NCBI GenBank assembly: GCA_932526585.2
Contig: OW052245.1
Location: 65,749,586-65,813,585, forward strand
Direction: 5' to 3'
DNA: 64,000 bases
Source of the DNA: Philonthus cognatus
Taxonomy: Eukaryota; Arthropoda; Insecta; Coleoptera; Staphylinidae
In this document: piece by piece, positions 45,195 to 55,960 of the stretch
Numbering within the stretch: position 1 is the first letter of the stretch
Layout of the letters: every line of letters starts with the position of its first letter
The notes under the pieces: model-generated
The model's input: the letters and a program-made list of their open reading frames with translations, nothing else
Told to the model about the DNA's origin: nothing
Database searches by the model: none
Made by a program: the position numbers and the translations under genes

Positions 45195-46270
45195 ACATTA
45201 TGTTCACAATTTTATCTCAGATAGATTTTACGCAACGTCGGGTGTACCCCAAGGTTCCCATCTGGGACCATTACTATTTACCATCTTTATCAACGACTTA
45301 TCTGAAGAACTTACCTGCCCGCATTTGCTATTTGCAGACGATCTAAAGATATTTTTGAAAATCAGTGAAGCAGATGATTGTTCTATTATCCAGAGTAATT
45401 TGTCTTTGATTCACACTTGGTGCGTGTCTAACAATATGAAACTTAATATTAATAAATGTCAGTTTATGCCTTTCTCACGCAGTAAAACACCCATTAATTA
45501 CATCTATAATTTAAACGGAATTTCACTTAGTAGGGTGAATTACATAAGGGACCTCGGTGTAATATTAGATCCTAAGCTGACATATAACTTTCATATTGAC
45601 CACACTATAAATAAGGCCAATAAAATGCTAGGGTTCGTTAAGCGGAGTACGAGTGATTTTAGCAACATACGTGCCCTAGTTATTTTATACAACTCGTTGG
45701 TAAGATCACATCTTGAATACTGCTGCCTTATATGGTCACCTGTATACAAAACCCATATAGATAGATTAGAATCGGTACAAAACAAATTTACTAAAGTTCT
45801 TGCATTTAAACTCAGTACTTCGGGAATATACCTTACACCCCAGCAATCCAGTGCATACGTAGGCCTGCCTTCGCTGAATACTCGGAGGAAGAGAATGGAC
45901 CTTACATTTACATTAAAATTACTGAATGGGCGAATTGACTCGCAACATCTTTTAAATTTAGTCAATATTAATGTACCAAGTCGTGAGTTGAGATGCAAGA
46001 ACTTCTTGTACGTGAATCACCACAGGACTAATTATGGCATGCATGGTTCCATGACGCGGATCGCCAGAAACGTTAACAGCGCGGGTTCGTCACTCGAGGT
46101 GGTTGGGATTCCCTTTTCAACGTTCAAGGCCCAGCTAAGACATATTGAATGACCTTATTTATTATTAATTTATCTATAGTATAGTAATTTGTTTTATATT
46201 GTGTGAATATATCTACTTTTAATCTATCTTATAATTGCAGTTAGCGTAAATAAAGTATATTATTATATTA
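45195..46270 (+). pseudogene. Non-LTR retrotransposon RT C-terminal half (Jockey/CR1 group)
   Basis: The frame is open from about 45200: SDRFYATSGVPQGSHLGPLL, FINDLSEELTCPHLLFADDL (catalytic FADD at about 45326-45345), then NNMKLNINKCQFMPFSRSK, RDLGVILDPKLTYNFHID, SLVRSHLEYCCLIWSPVY and RLESVQNKFTKVLAF, with a stop at 46150-46152. This is the same domain order as the relics at 17255 and 34256. The RT fingers and endonuclease are missing. The 3' tail (46195-46310) has AATAAAGT followed by ATT-rich repeats. The retained frame has no stop, so truncation rather than decay is the main defect. Confidence 0.85.
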
Positions 46271-46330
46271 TAATATTATTATAATATTATTATAATATTA
46301 TATGCAATTTATATAATAATGTGTCTCTAT

Positions 46331-47618
46331 CAGAGCTGGGACGAATCCTCGTAAAAAGGATTCGAATCACGAATCCGGATCACCTAATATGATTCGAATC
46401 ACGAATACTCGAATAAAGGATTCGTAAGAGATAAATATGATTCGAATCCTGTTTTTTCGAATCACGAATACAAATCCTTTAAGAATAAATTTGATTTTAT
46501 AACCAGTTGTTTTAACAAAAATATTCAAAACCTAATTATTTATTACCACTGAACATCGTTGATAACAGACTAAATATCTGACTCCCTGTTACTCTGGTTA
46601 AAGATGTATTTGTGTGTTTCTGAACTTCACTTCAAATCAGTGTTTTGTACGCGTGGCGCATGAAGTAAAATTTCGAGTTTAGAAAAGCCCGAAAATTTGT
46701 CTCGGGTCGCTGCGCGACCCTCGACAAATTTTCACGGGGCTTTTCTAAACTCGAAATTTTACTTCATGCTTATCCTGGGAGTGGAAACACTCGTTCAAAA
46801 CTTTAAATTGAACTCTATTATAAAATCGACTAATGCCTAAAATTTACGTAAATAAAAAATTCACTGAATATCATTAAAACCGGGAAAGTCAGAGAAAAGT
46901 TATGAAATTATATTAAAATTGACCAAAACACTAACAAAAAAGCCATATGATATTATTAAATTTGACAAAATCAGCAGACAAATTACAAAGCACGTAAAAA
47001 TGTATAAAATTAACTTGAATATTTTCAAAAACAATGAAAACTATTAAACGGAATAGGGGTTTCCCACGGAAGAAAGTTATATTAAAAGGCCAGGGAAAAA
47101 ATCTTTAGTCACGGAAATGTCGGAAAAATTTAACATTTCAGATTGTGGCTACCATGTCAGTTTCACTTCAAACAAAATTAAACAAAATTTTGAAAACTAG
47201 ATTATAATCTTTAAAAAAAAATCAATCATTTAATGTTCTTATCAATGCACTTTGAAGTTTCGAACGAGCGTTTTCACTCCCAGACTAAGCATGAAGTAAA
47301 ATTTCGAGTTTAGAAAAGCCCCGTGAAAATTTGTCGAGGGTCGCGCAGCGACCCGAGACAAATTTTCTGGGCTTTTCTAAACTCGAAATTTTACGTCATG
47401 CGTCACGCGCATAAAACAGTGATTTAACGAGAAATGTAGAAACACACAAAAAAACATTTTTCATGTTATTCCTCACAATTAATAAGAACTATTTTTGACG
47501 ACTCAAATCCTTTTGTAAGTATTCGAATCCTTTTACAAGGATTCGAATCCTTTAATACGGATTCGAATCACCCACATATAGACTCGAATACGAATCCTTT
47601 TAATCCTGCCCAGCTCTT
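46331..47618. mobile_element. Non-autonomous hAT-like element, copy B (1288 bp), reversed
   Basis: Reverse orientation relative to copy A (3070-4201), with tips CAGAGCTGGG and CCCAGCTCT. Flanks are gtctctat (46323-46330) and ttctctat (47619-47626), a 7/8 match for an 8-bp target duplication. GGATTCGAATC-like units fill both subterminal regions. It carries two apex-B hairpins (46660-46768 and 47291-47400) arranged inside-out: outer flanks face each other and inner flanks point to the tips. Copy A keeps only the second of these. No transposase frame. Confidence 0.88.
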
Positions 47619-47639
47619 TTCTCTATCTTACTCAAAATT

Positions 47640-48132
47640 GATTTGTTTCATAAAACTATACAAGGTTGAACAACTCATCTTCGACATGCCTGCATGATCG
47701 TTTCCTTATTTTAAAACTTAATTCCAAGTTAGCAGTTCATTTTTATAGAAGAAACTATGCACGGATCTCTTTACTACGTCATCAAAACTTGTAATTATGT
47801 CCTCCAAGCTGTTTAGGGCTACAAATCTCTCTGGATTTCTTATATTTGCTAATGGTACGATTGACAGTGGAATTTACAACTCATAAAAATTAAACATTTT
47901 ATTATTTGATGCATATTCTTATGCTATTTGATATCTCACCTACTGCACCAACAATGTCTGATACAAAAGCAGTCATTTTCGTATGTGGATCATCTGTTAT
48001 CATCTGCTTGTACATATTTATTATGCACTGTTTTTCAGACAAATATAAATGACCCAAATCCAACTTCTTATGCTTTTTTGGAGGTGAAGGTGATATTATC
48101 ACCAAGCTTATACTGGGTCCATAATCAATCAC
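47640..48132 (-). pseudogene. N-terminal fragment of a Tc1/mariner-like transposase
   Basis: The minus frame 48132-47902 gives PPKKHKKLDLGHLYLSEKQC, IINMYKQMITDDPHTKMTAF and VSDIVGAVGEISNSI. This resembles a helix-turn-helix N-terminus (LSEKQ.IINMYK...). After a stop the next frame gives ICSPKQLGGHN and DDVVKRSVHSFFYKNELLTW, the following linker of such transposases, with further frameshifts. No catalytic domain was found. Family assignment is from memory and moderate. Confidence 0.5.
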
Positions 48133-48364
48133 AACAATATAAACAAAAATAACTTTTAACTATGATAAAGAAACACCGCACAAAAGGTTATTACGAAACA
48201 CACAAAGTTGCAACTCGGTAACGCTTTGAATTAAGGTTATGTCAGCTGTTGCGTCTAATAATTACGTAATTAGTATAGTGTAAAATGGGCGCGCTCTCGT
48301 CCAATCAGAGTTGTAGGTTTTGGCGCGTTAAATTTAAAACGCTCCTCCTAGTTATTAAACAGAT

Positions 48365-48680
48365 TATAGTGTATTTGATCTCTCATTTTAGGAGTGCAGA
48401 ATTGTGTTCGCCTACATTTCCTTGTGGTTTTTCTTTTTGGACGGCTCTGGGAACATGTGACTCCCATTTTTTTTTTATATTAGAAGTGTGCCTCCTTCAG
48501 AATCTAAATTAAACACAAATTCAGCTCTTGTGCTGGTTACAAATAAATTTTAAAAAAAATAATACAAAAAATTGAGTGATTTTATTAAAAATAACTAGTG
48601 TATTTGATCTCTCATTTTATGAGTGCAGAATTCTGTTCGCCTACATTTCCTTGCGGTTTTTCTTTTTGAGGAAGAATTTC
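48365..48680. repeat. ~235-bp tandem repeat, cluster 2
   Basis: TTTGATCTCTCATTTTAGGA at about 48377 and TTTGATCTCTCATTTTATGA at about 48603 start two units (second partial). Blocks GAACATGTGACTCCCATTTT and GTGTGCCTCCTTCAGAATCT match cluster 1 at 44570-44960. Confidence 0.8.
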
Positions 48681-49020
48681 CATAACGACTCGAACGACGG
48701 ACGTAATTTGATTGGACGGTAGTTTTGCCGCGCGAGGAAACCCATTTTAATGAAATAAAGCAAAAATTGCGGCGACGGTTTTCCCCGCACACGCAATCAT
48801 ATTTTCCGCATGTGCGAGGGGCAATATTGCGGTTCGCCAATACATTAGGGACCGGAACAAAATGTACACTCACACGCAAAAAAATATACCGATGGAAAAA
48901 TACACGAGCGCATATTCGTAAATAAACTGCTATTTCTTCCTCATTGTTTGGGTTGCTTTCACCTTCGCGAATTGGAAATGTGAACGTTTATGAAAATGTG
49001 TTTTGTTATTTACATAAGTA
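48681..49020. other. GC-richer unique segment, no assigned gene
   Basis: 48690-48880 (GTTTTGCCGCGCGAGGAAAC, CGCATGTGCGAGGGGCAATA) is not repeated elsewhere. A 94-codon minus frame (48595-48879) is cysteine- and arginine-rich but runs on into the tandem repeat and shows no family motif. Candidate host noncoding sequence or exon remnant. Confidence 0.3.
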
Positions 49021-49320
49021 CAGGGTGATTCAATGAATCCGCATAGTTTTGAAATAATGAGTACTTGGTTGATTTTACATGGATTGCTTGTTTAGTAGCA
49101 TTAAATTATTAATTACAGAATGCCATTTGATTAACTTGAGTGCGGAAAATAACATCATTCAAAAGACGATCTTCTTTTCGAATACAATTTCAAGCCTATG
49201 TTCGAAGATGCATATAACATCTTTCAACAGTTCCTGGTCAATGTTCCACAATTCACGGCAAATGGTATCTTTTAACTCTTCCAATATTCAGGGCTATCTT
49301 CATAGATACGGGACATTTAT
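49021..49320 (-). pseudogene. Mariner-like transposase C-terminal tail
   Basis: Minus-strand reading in shifting frames gives ELKDTICRELWNIDQELLKD, VICIFEHRLEIVFEKK and GRLLNDVIFRTQ. This is the C-terminal helix region and closing motif of IS630/mariner-type transposases (I..EL..I..E.L..V...F..RL). It is followed by a terminal sequence GATTCATTGAATCACCCTGT near 49023. The catalytic domain is absent. Confidence 0.6.
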
Positions 49321-49531
49321 ATAAATGTTATTACATTTACATATACGATTCGTTTTTTTTTTATCTCTGAACATACAAATTCCGACCATATAAAATGTCC
49401 CATGTTCAGTTTTAAAAAGACAACATGGGACATTTTATATGGTCGGAATTTGTATGTTCAGAGATAAAAAAAACGAATCGTATATGTAAATGTAATAACA
49501 TTTATATAAATGTCCCGTAGCTATGAAGATA
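49295..49531. repeat. 237-bp near-perfect palindrome
   Basis: Arms of about 115 bp pair almost base for base: TATCTTCATAGATACGGGAC, CATTTATATAAATGTTATTA and GAACATACAAATTCCGACCA against complements after 49420. The loop is only about 10 bp. The left arm starts in the mariner tail above. Confidence 0.9.
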
Positions 49532-49611
49532 GACACACACTTCAATCGCATTGCGATTTTATGTAATATAATTTATTTAAATTTTATTACATAATATACC
49601 ATACATTTTTT

Positions 49612-49755
49612 AACTCTGAACATACAAATTCCGAACGTATACAATTTCTTGTGTTCAGTTTTAAAAAACACACTTCAATGCAATTCGATTGAAGTGTGTT
49701 TTTTAAAACTGAACATAGGAAATTTTAGATTCTCGGAATTTGTATGTTCAGCGAT
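49612..49755. repeat. 144-bp palindrome related to the preceding one
   Basis: CTCTGAACATACAAATTCCG and CAGTTTTAAAAAACACACTT pair with their complements around a centre near 49684. The arm tips match those of the 49295-49531 palindrome, so the two are copies of one foldback family. Confidence 0.85.
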
Positions 49756-49799
49756 TAAATTAAAAAAAACGCATAGTATATCCTTAGTGTGAGTGTTAA

Positions 49800-50470
49800 T
49801 TTTTAGTCCCAATCACAATCCTCGCAGGAGTCTAAGTTACTGCAAAGTTAGTCGCAGTCAAAGTTGTAGAATTATAATAACTTAAACTGTGGCTGAAATT
49901 ATAAATTTAACTTTAAATTAAACTATGATTTAAACTGTGATTTAAGATCTAACTTAAACGTTAACTTAGTTTAAGTTAGATCCTAAGTGACAGTTTCAAT
50001 CATAGTCTAATTTAGAATTAAATTTATAACTCCAGTCACAGTTTAAGTTATTATGATTCTAAATTTGTCTTAATCACGGTTTACGTTATTTGACTATAAA
50101 TAAGTTAACGTTTTAGTCACAATCGTAATAGGAATTCACATGTTATTTATTGAAGATTCTCAGTCATTGTCTAAGTTAGAGTCTATGATTTAAATTGTGA
50201 CTTAAGGTCTAACTAAAACGTTGACTTGGTCTAAGTTGGATCTTAAGTCACAGTTTAGATGACAGTCTAATTTAGAGTTACATTTCTAATTCCAGTCACA
50301 GTTTAAGCTATTATCATTCTACATTTGTCCTAATCACTGTTTACGCTATTTGACTATGACTAAGTTAAAGTTTCAGTCACAATCGTAGTAAGAGCTCACA
50401 TTGTTTAGTGAAGATTCTTAGTCATTGTCTAAGTTCGAGTCTCAGTCTCAGTCTAAGTTAGTAATCAACT
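49800..50470. repeat. 260-bp tandem duplication rich in short inverted motifs
   Basis: CTATGATTTAAACTGTGATT at 49923 recurs as CTATGATTTAAATTGTGACT at 50183, and the sequence between repeats through AGTCATTGTCTAAGTT. AAGTTA, GTCACAGTTTAAG and complements recur many times, so each unit can fold on itself. A weaker continuation is at 51430-51545. Confidence 0.75.
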
Positions 50471-50590
50471 GCCCTATTAATAGACGTTAGCATATAGCTT
50501 TAACACAGTTCTAAAAATGATATTAACATTTTCAGATTAATAAAACGGTAAAGTTGATTACTTTTGTTAGTTTACAACTAATAATTAGTA

Positions 50591-50838
50591 TTTGAAATAA
50601 AACAACGCAGTTGGGAGGGTTTCACTTTTATTGTTGAACATTGCAACATGTTTCACCACACAGTGGCTTCATCAGGCAGATGAAATAATTATTTCATTAT
50701 TTCATCTGCCTGATGAAGCCACTGTGTGGTGAAACATGTTGCAGTGTTCAACAATAAAAGTGAAACCCTCCCAACTGCGTTGTTTTATTTCAAATAGTAT
50801 TATGGAGTTTCATCATGTATCCGCCTCATCAATTAAAT
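50591..50838. mobile_element. 248-bp Penelope-like inverted terminal-repeat insertion
   Basis: The insertion is flanked by a 14-bp direct repeat actaataattagta (50577-50590 and 50839-50852). The homologous locus at 43949-43962 has one copy and no insertion. Most of it (to 50796) is a near-perfect palindrome with arms of about 104 bp (TTGAAATAAAACAACGCAGT, TTGGGAGGGTTTCAC). Each arm carries CTGATGAAGCCACTGTGTGG then TGAAACATG, a hammerhead-like core (50706-50742 plus, 50643-50679 minus). The tail AGTTTCATCATGTATCCGCC follows. No RT is encoded. Confidence 0.75.
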
Positions 50839-50852
50839 ACTAATAATTAGTA

Positions 50853-51170
50853 CAAGATCCGTCTTATACATAACCTCAATTGTCATAGCAAAATAGGGTT
50901 ATTTAGAACTTATTTAATGTTGCTATAAATCATAATTTTACATACCTGATCAGTATATTTTGACCTTAACTTAAAATCTGTGTTGTAAACGCGTGGCGCA
51001 TGAAGTAAAATTTCGAGTTTAGAAAAGCCTGAAAATTTGGTTTGGCCGCTCCGCTTCGCGGAGCGACCAAACCAAATTTTCAGGCTTTTCTAAACTCGAA
51101 ATTTTACTTCATGCTTAATCTGGGAATTGAAACACTCGTTAGAAGTAAATTTTACAAATGTAAACAAGAA
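50853..51170. mobile_element. Right half of a hairpin element (apex A)
   Basis: The inner flank (AAACGCGTGGCGC), hairpin 51000-51113 and outer flank (TTAATCTGGGA) are followed by an eroded outer arm. 50480-50999, minus the Penelope-like insertion, is homologous to 43850-44120, so both are copies of one longer element. Confidence 0.75.
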
Positions 51171-51969
51171 CAGTGTAACATAATTACAAAATGACCTAAT
51201 TGCAACGAAGTTAGGACACATCAAAATGGAATGTTGCCACGTTAGATTTATCAATAGTTCAAAACTAAATAATAGCATATAGATTTAGTTGTATTCATAC
51301 GAAATGTTAGTATCGTGTTTGTACGCGTCTAGTAGAAATTACCTAGCATTTACCTATAAATAATATTAACAGCAATTTGAATAATAAGGCTATAAATATT
51401 TTAGTTTAAATTCTGTTATCGCATAAATTAGAATCTTAGTTAGAGTCTCAGTTACAACTCAAATTACAGCTCATTCACTGTTTACATAGGGTTCTTTGTA
51501 ACAGTCTAAGAAAAAAATTCAATCACAGCTCAAGTTAGAGTCAAGGGGACGACACTTCAATGTTAAAATTAGATTTAAAAAATTTGTTTGTTTGCGAATT
51601 CTTAGATGGCTCTACTATACATTTTGAGAGAGAGAGAGAAAAGATGTTCTGTATTGTATTTCTTTCTCTGTCAGTTTTTTCAACGTCTGTCAAGTGTATT
51701 TTTGTTTTAGTGTAAACAATAATTGTGTTCAGTGTTTTCTCGTTCATCGTTTTTAAACATTATATCGAAATCAACTACAATGAAGAATAAGTAAGGTAAA
51801 GTTACTCAATATTTAGAGAATTGTTATTATTTTTTGCCTACATAACTGAAAATAAATTTAGTGTAATGTGTTTTAGTTTCAATTTGGCTGTTAAGCTGTA
51901 AACATTCATTTCAATTAAAACATTAAATTCGTTGTTATTATTTTTATAATGCTTCTAATTGGCGTAATA
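51171..51969. other. No gene recognised
   Basis: AT-rich, with a short (GA)n-like run near 51625-51642 and diverged AGTTACAACTCAAATTACAG units at 51430-51545. Short frames lack motifs. Confidence 0.3.
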
Positions 51970-53549
51970 TCGATTTACCTTGATTTTTGAGATTCTGAAA
52001 ACGGAATCGAGGTAAACGTGTATGGGACGCACGAATCTAAAGTTCGTTGGTTAAGGCGACCTACAGTTTGGCCACGAATTAAATTTGAAGTTCCACTTTT
52101 GAGGTTATATATGGTCGTATTTGCGGCTAAATAAGCACATTCGGGATACCTATTACACACATGATGAAATTATCTCCAAAATGATGACGTAAATTATCTT
52201 TAATAATTCAGTCAATATCACGATATTAATTATACACTAAAATTGACTTCTACTGAAGTTTATTTAAAATAATGGATATATAAATCAAGATTAATTAGTG
52301 AATCATATGTATTGTAATTTACGATATAAGAAAATAGATGGCGCTAGATGTATGAAAATGTAATAAATATTAACTGTTTACGAAAACTTTCATCGACATC
52401 TTTGGGAATGATGTAAAATATTAATGTTAATATTAAAATATTCAGGGGCTATTCCGTACACGCAAAGAGACTTACTCAATTTATTATATTGCAAACTGTT
52501 CTCCTAACCTAACCTCACCTAGCAGTTTGTAGAATAATTAATGTGCGCAAAGAGATTTAAGAAATTTATTCTATTGCAAACCTTTCTCCTAACATAACCT
52601 AACCTACAAGTATGTGGAATAGTTACCGTGCGCAAAGAGACTTCCGCAGTTTATTCTATTGAACACATTTATCCTAACCTAATTTAGAAGTATGTGGAAT
52701 AGTCATCGTCTGCAAAGAGACATACGCAATTTATTCTATTGCAAACCTTTTTCCTAACCTAACCTAACCTAGAAGTATGTGAAATATTTAACTTGCGCAA
52801 AAAGACTTCCGCAATTTATTCTATTGCAAACCTTTCTACTAACCTAACTTAAAAACATGGAAAATCGCCTAAGCATAATAAAATGATTATCTGGATCTTA
52901 TTATTTTATAGAAAAATGTGTGGCTATACTAAGCCTTAAATCAGATAATTTTACTTGGTTATGTGGTTCTATTAAATTATTTTAATTGTATTTAAATTTA
53001 GCTGTGTGTCTACTAACCAAACGGAATATGCCGTATAAATTTATTTTAGTAAAAACAGTGAATTAAATATAAAAGTAATATTTGTAGGTGTTATTATATA
53101 TTGTTATATTATTTGTTAATATTTTATTATTGCAGTGAATATCCTAGTTATCGGTGCCATCTATTTTTTATATCGTAAATTAAATTACCTATGATTTAAT
53201 AATCAATCTCGATTTAAATATCCATTATTTTAAATAAACGTCAGTAGACGTCAATTCTAGCATAAAACTAATATCGTGATATTGGCTGAATTAATGAAGA
53301 TAACACTTCAAATTCGATGAATTACGTCCTCATTTTAAAGATAATTTCATCGTGTGTGTAATTTGTATCCGTAATGTGCTTCTTTAGCCGAAAATACGAC
53401 CATATATAACCTCAAAAGTGGAACTTAAAATTCGATTTGCGGCCAAGAGGTAAGTCGCTTTAACCAACGAACTTTAGATTCGTGCCTCCCATACACCTTT
53501 ACCCTGATTCCATTTTCAGAATCTCAAAAATCATGGTAAATCGATATGC
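51970..53549. mobile_element. 1.6-kb foldback element with ~380-bp inverted arms
   Basis: 51970-52342 is inverted at 53155-53549. Shared blocks include ATATCGATTTACC, CGAATCTAAAGTTCGTTGGT, CACTTTTGAGGTTATATATG, CAATATCACGATATTA and AAATAGATGGC. The middle (52343-53154) contains the 80-85-bp satellite and unique AT-rich DNA. No transposase frame and no clear target duplication. Resembles large foldback elements. Confidence 0.8.
52450..52860. repeat. 80-85-bp satellite with CCTAACC core, 5 units
   Basis: TTTATTCTATTGCAAACC-like junctions recur at about 52491, 52576, 52661, 52741 and 52826. Each unit has CTAACCTAACC, AAGTATGTGGAATA and GCGCAAAGAGACTT. A lone reversed unit is at 19250-19335. The TTAGG-like core is short and degenerate, so it is not a telomeric tract. 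Confidence 0.9.
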
Positions 53550-53845
53550 AATGAATCCAAATGTTCTTCTTATATTTTCTTAATTTCTTAAATTTATTTC
53601 ATAAATACAAAAACAATATAATTAAGGGATATATATACATTTTAAATAGTGGTTATCTCAGAATTGAAGTTTAAAATAACATTTTCTATCGTTTAATGTC
53701 ATTTTGAACTCTATTCAAGATAGAACTTAGTTCAAAATATTTATGGCAATGCCCCTTATTCACATACTACTCACACTTGCAAACAGAAAGCGTATACATG
53801 TATATGGAGCTGTGCGTATGTGTTAGTAACGTTTGTTTAATAAAA

Positions 53846-54006
53846 AAAACCTCAAGAGTGCTTTGAATTTATCTTTTTTAAAATTTAAGTTGGCTACACG
53901 CTTTAAGAATTGACATATAAAACGTCAAACATAATAATTATAATGTATAATTTCAGAGTTGCCAACCTACAATATTTTCCATAGCACTCTAGAGGTTTTA
54001 TTTTAT
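53846..54006. mobile_element. ~160-bp miniature inverted-repeat element
   Basis: AAAACCTCAAGAGTGCT at the left is matched by AGCACTCTAGAGGTTTT at 53983-54000, extended by A/T-rich ends. No coding. GATGGCGCTAGAT at 54042-54056 also occurs at 52337-52350. Confidence 0.55.
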
Positions 54007-54198
54007 TGAACATACGATATTCGTTTGGTTGAGAATTACTAGATGGCGCTAGATCAAGTCTTAGAAACAAGGACAACGGGATGTCGCTTCCTGTCTTCTT
54101 CTATAGTTAGAGTTGCTAGTCATTGTTTATGTCAGATTTTCAGTCATAGATTCCAATTTTAGATATATTTGTAATTACAATAATATAACAACTTATTA

Positions 54199-54288
54199 GT
54201 AACGTGGAATAGACTAGATTACTACATAAAAATCGAATTTTAGACTAATTCGATTTTTCTGTAGTAATATAGTTTATTCCACGTTTAT
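54199..54288. repeat. 90-bp inverted repeat
   Basis: AACGTGGAATAGACTAGATT / TACTACATAAAAATCGAATT pair with complements around TTAGAC. Arms are about 40 bp with a few mismatches. Confidence 0.75.
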
Positions 54289-54813
54289 ATCTATTTAGTT
54301 ATTTACAAATTGCACAACAACCAAGATTGACATTAAACAACTAAATATTTATGTGATAGAAAATGTCATAAGCCTTCTGTTCGGATAAGTTACAGTTTTA
54401 ATTTCGTCCCGACTTAGTCCGATCCATAAAGATGAAGTATTTATTGTAACGATCGTTCATCAAAAACGGCTGTAAAATCTTTAGCACTTTCAATAACACG
54501 ATATTGCTGGATATAACCGTAAAAATTCAACAGGGGCGAAAAAATCGTTTTCATTAACGTTCAGTCCTTAGCTCGTTTATCGTCTCTATGACAGTTACAC
54601 TGTTCTCACGACTAACCCTTACAAAAATGCTACTTAACAATGCTATTATTGTTATAATTAGTGCTTTAGGGCAAATAGAGACATTTTTGCGGAAACTATC
54701 TATATGATCGATTTAGTTTACAAGACTGCAAAAAAAAAGGATTGTCATAAATAAAAACTGGTCTTCAAAATTTAACAGTATTTCGGTAAATTAATGTTTT
54801 GTACATAATCATA
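54289..54813. other. No gene recognised; mildly GC-richer unique sequence
   Basis: 54380-54620 is unique in the window (TTCGTCCCGACTTAGTCCG, AGTCCTTAGCTCGTTTATCG). No frame or structure supports a feature. Confidence 0.3.
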
Positions 54814-55960
54814 CAGGGATTTCTTTTTGTAAGTACATATACATATCCCGATGTATACGTTGTATATTTTCATGCATTCGTTGTTTCGGCATGAAGTCAT
54901 CACTTGGTTTAGCATAAAGTAAAATTTTAAATTTCCAATTTCGAAAGCCTAACAATGTAAATTTTCCGGGTAAATAAATGTGTTTGTACAAAATCATACA
55001 GCGATTTCTTCTTGTAAGTACATTTACATATTTCGACGTATACGCTGTACATTTTCATGAATTCATTGTTTTTTGTAAAACGTTAAATTTAAAGCTACAA
55101 ACGAGTGTTTTCCACTCCCAGATTGAGCATGAAGTAAAATTTGGAGTTTAGAAAAGCCTGAAAATTTGGTTTGGTCGCGTAGCGCGTAGCGCTACGCAAC
55201 CAAACCAAATTTTCAGGCTTTTCTAAACTCCAAATTTTACTTCATGCGCCACGCGTATAAAACACTAAATTATGGTGAAGTTGAAAAACACATACAACAT
55301 ATTTGATATTTAGTCTGTTATCAACGATTATTAGTGTTTATAGCAAATAACTAGGTTTCAGGAGGGTAAAGGTATGTTTATGTTTATGTTTAATATCGCT
55401 AAGTTCAAAATATGTTTACATATATTTAAAGTCACGTCAATAATGTTACAAATATTTATTTTGTCTAACTAAATCATGCGTTCTCTTATAATTATAATTA
55501 AAAAAAAAAAAAATCTGTGTGCATGTAAAGAAAATCATAATTCAGAAAAAGAAAACAAAAACTGATAGCTTTTATCAGTTATTATAAAAAAAATTTTGAA
55601 ACCTAGTTATTTGCTATAATCACTAATAATCGTTGATAACAGACTAAATATCAGATATGTTGTATGCGTTTTTTAACTTTAAAATAATTTAGTGTTTTAT
55701 ACGCGTGGCGCATGAAGTAAAATTTCGAGTTTAGAAAAGCCTGAAAATTTGGTTTGGTTGCTCCGCGCTTCGCGCTACGCGACCAAACCAAATTTTCAGG
55801 CTTTTCTAAACTCGAAATTTTACTTCATGCTTAATCTGGGAGTGGAAAACAATCGATTATAGCTTCAAATTTAACTTTCTATAAAAAACAACGAATGCAT
55901 GAAAATGTACAGCGTTTACATCGGAATATGTATATGTACTTACAAGAAGAAATCCCTGTA
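54814..55960. mobile_element. Most complete hairpin element, TA-flanked, with inner inverted repeat
   Basis: The left tip TACAGGGATTTCTTTTTGTA and right tip TTACAAGAAGAAATCCCTGT are complementary and bounded by TA. The left end is partly duplicated (second start near 54987). Apex-A hairpins lie at 55129-55246 and 55712-55829. Between them, 55301-55364 and 55597-55664 are inverted (GATATTTAGTCTGTTATCAA, AACTAGGTTTC). The same block occurs in hAT copies A (about 3948-4010) and B (about 46535-46585), so the elements have exchanged modules. No protein encoded. Confidence 0.85.

Noticed and set aside
48595..48879. 94-codon cysteine/arginine-rich minus frame
   Set aside because: Half of it is the tandem repeat of cluster 2, and no known domain or splice-site pattern was found.
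52500..52790. Telomeric (TTAGG)n tract
   Set aside because: Only two or three CCTAACC-like units per 80-85-bp satellite unit; not a continuous telomere repeat.
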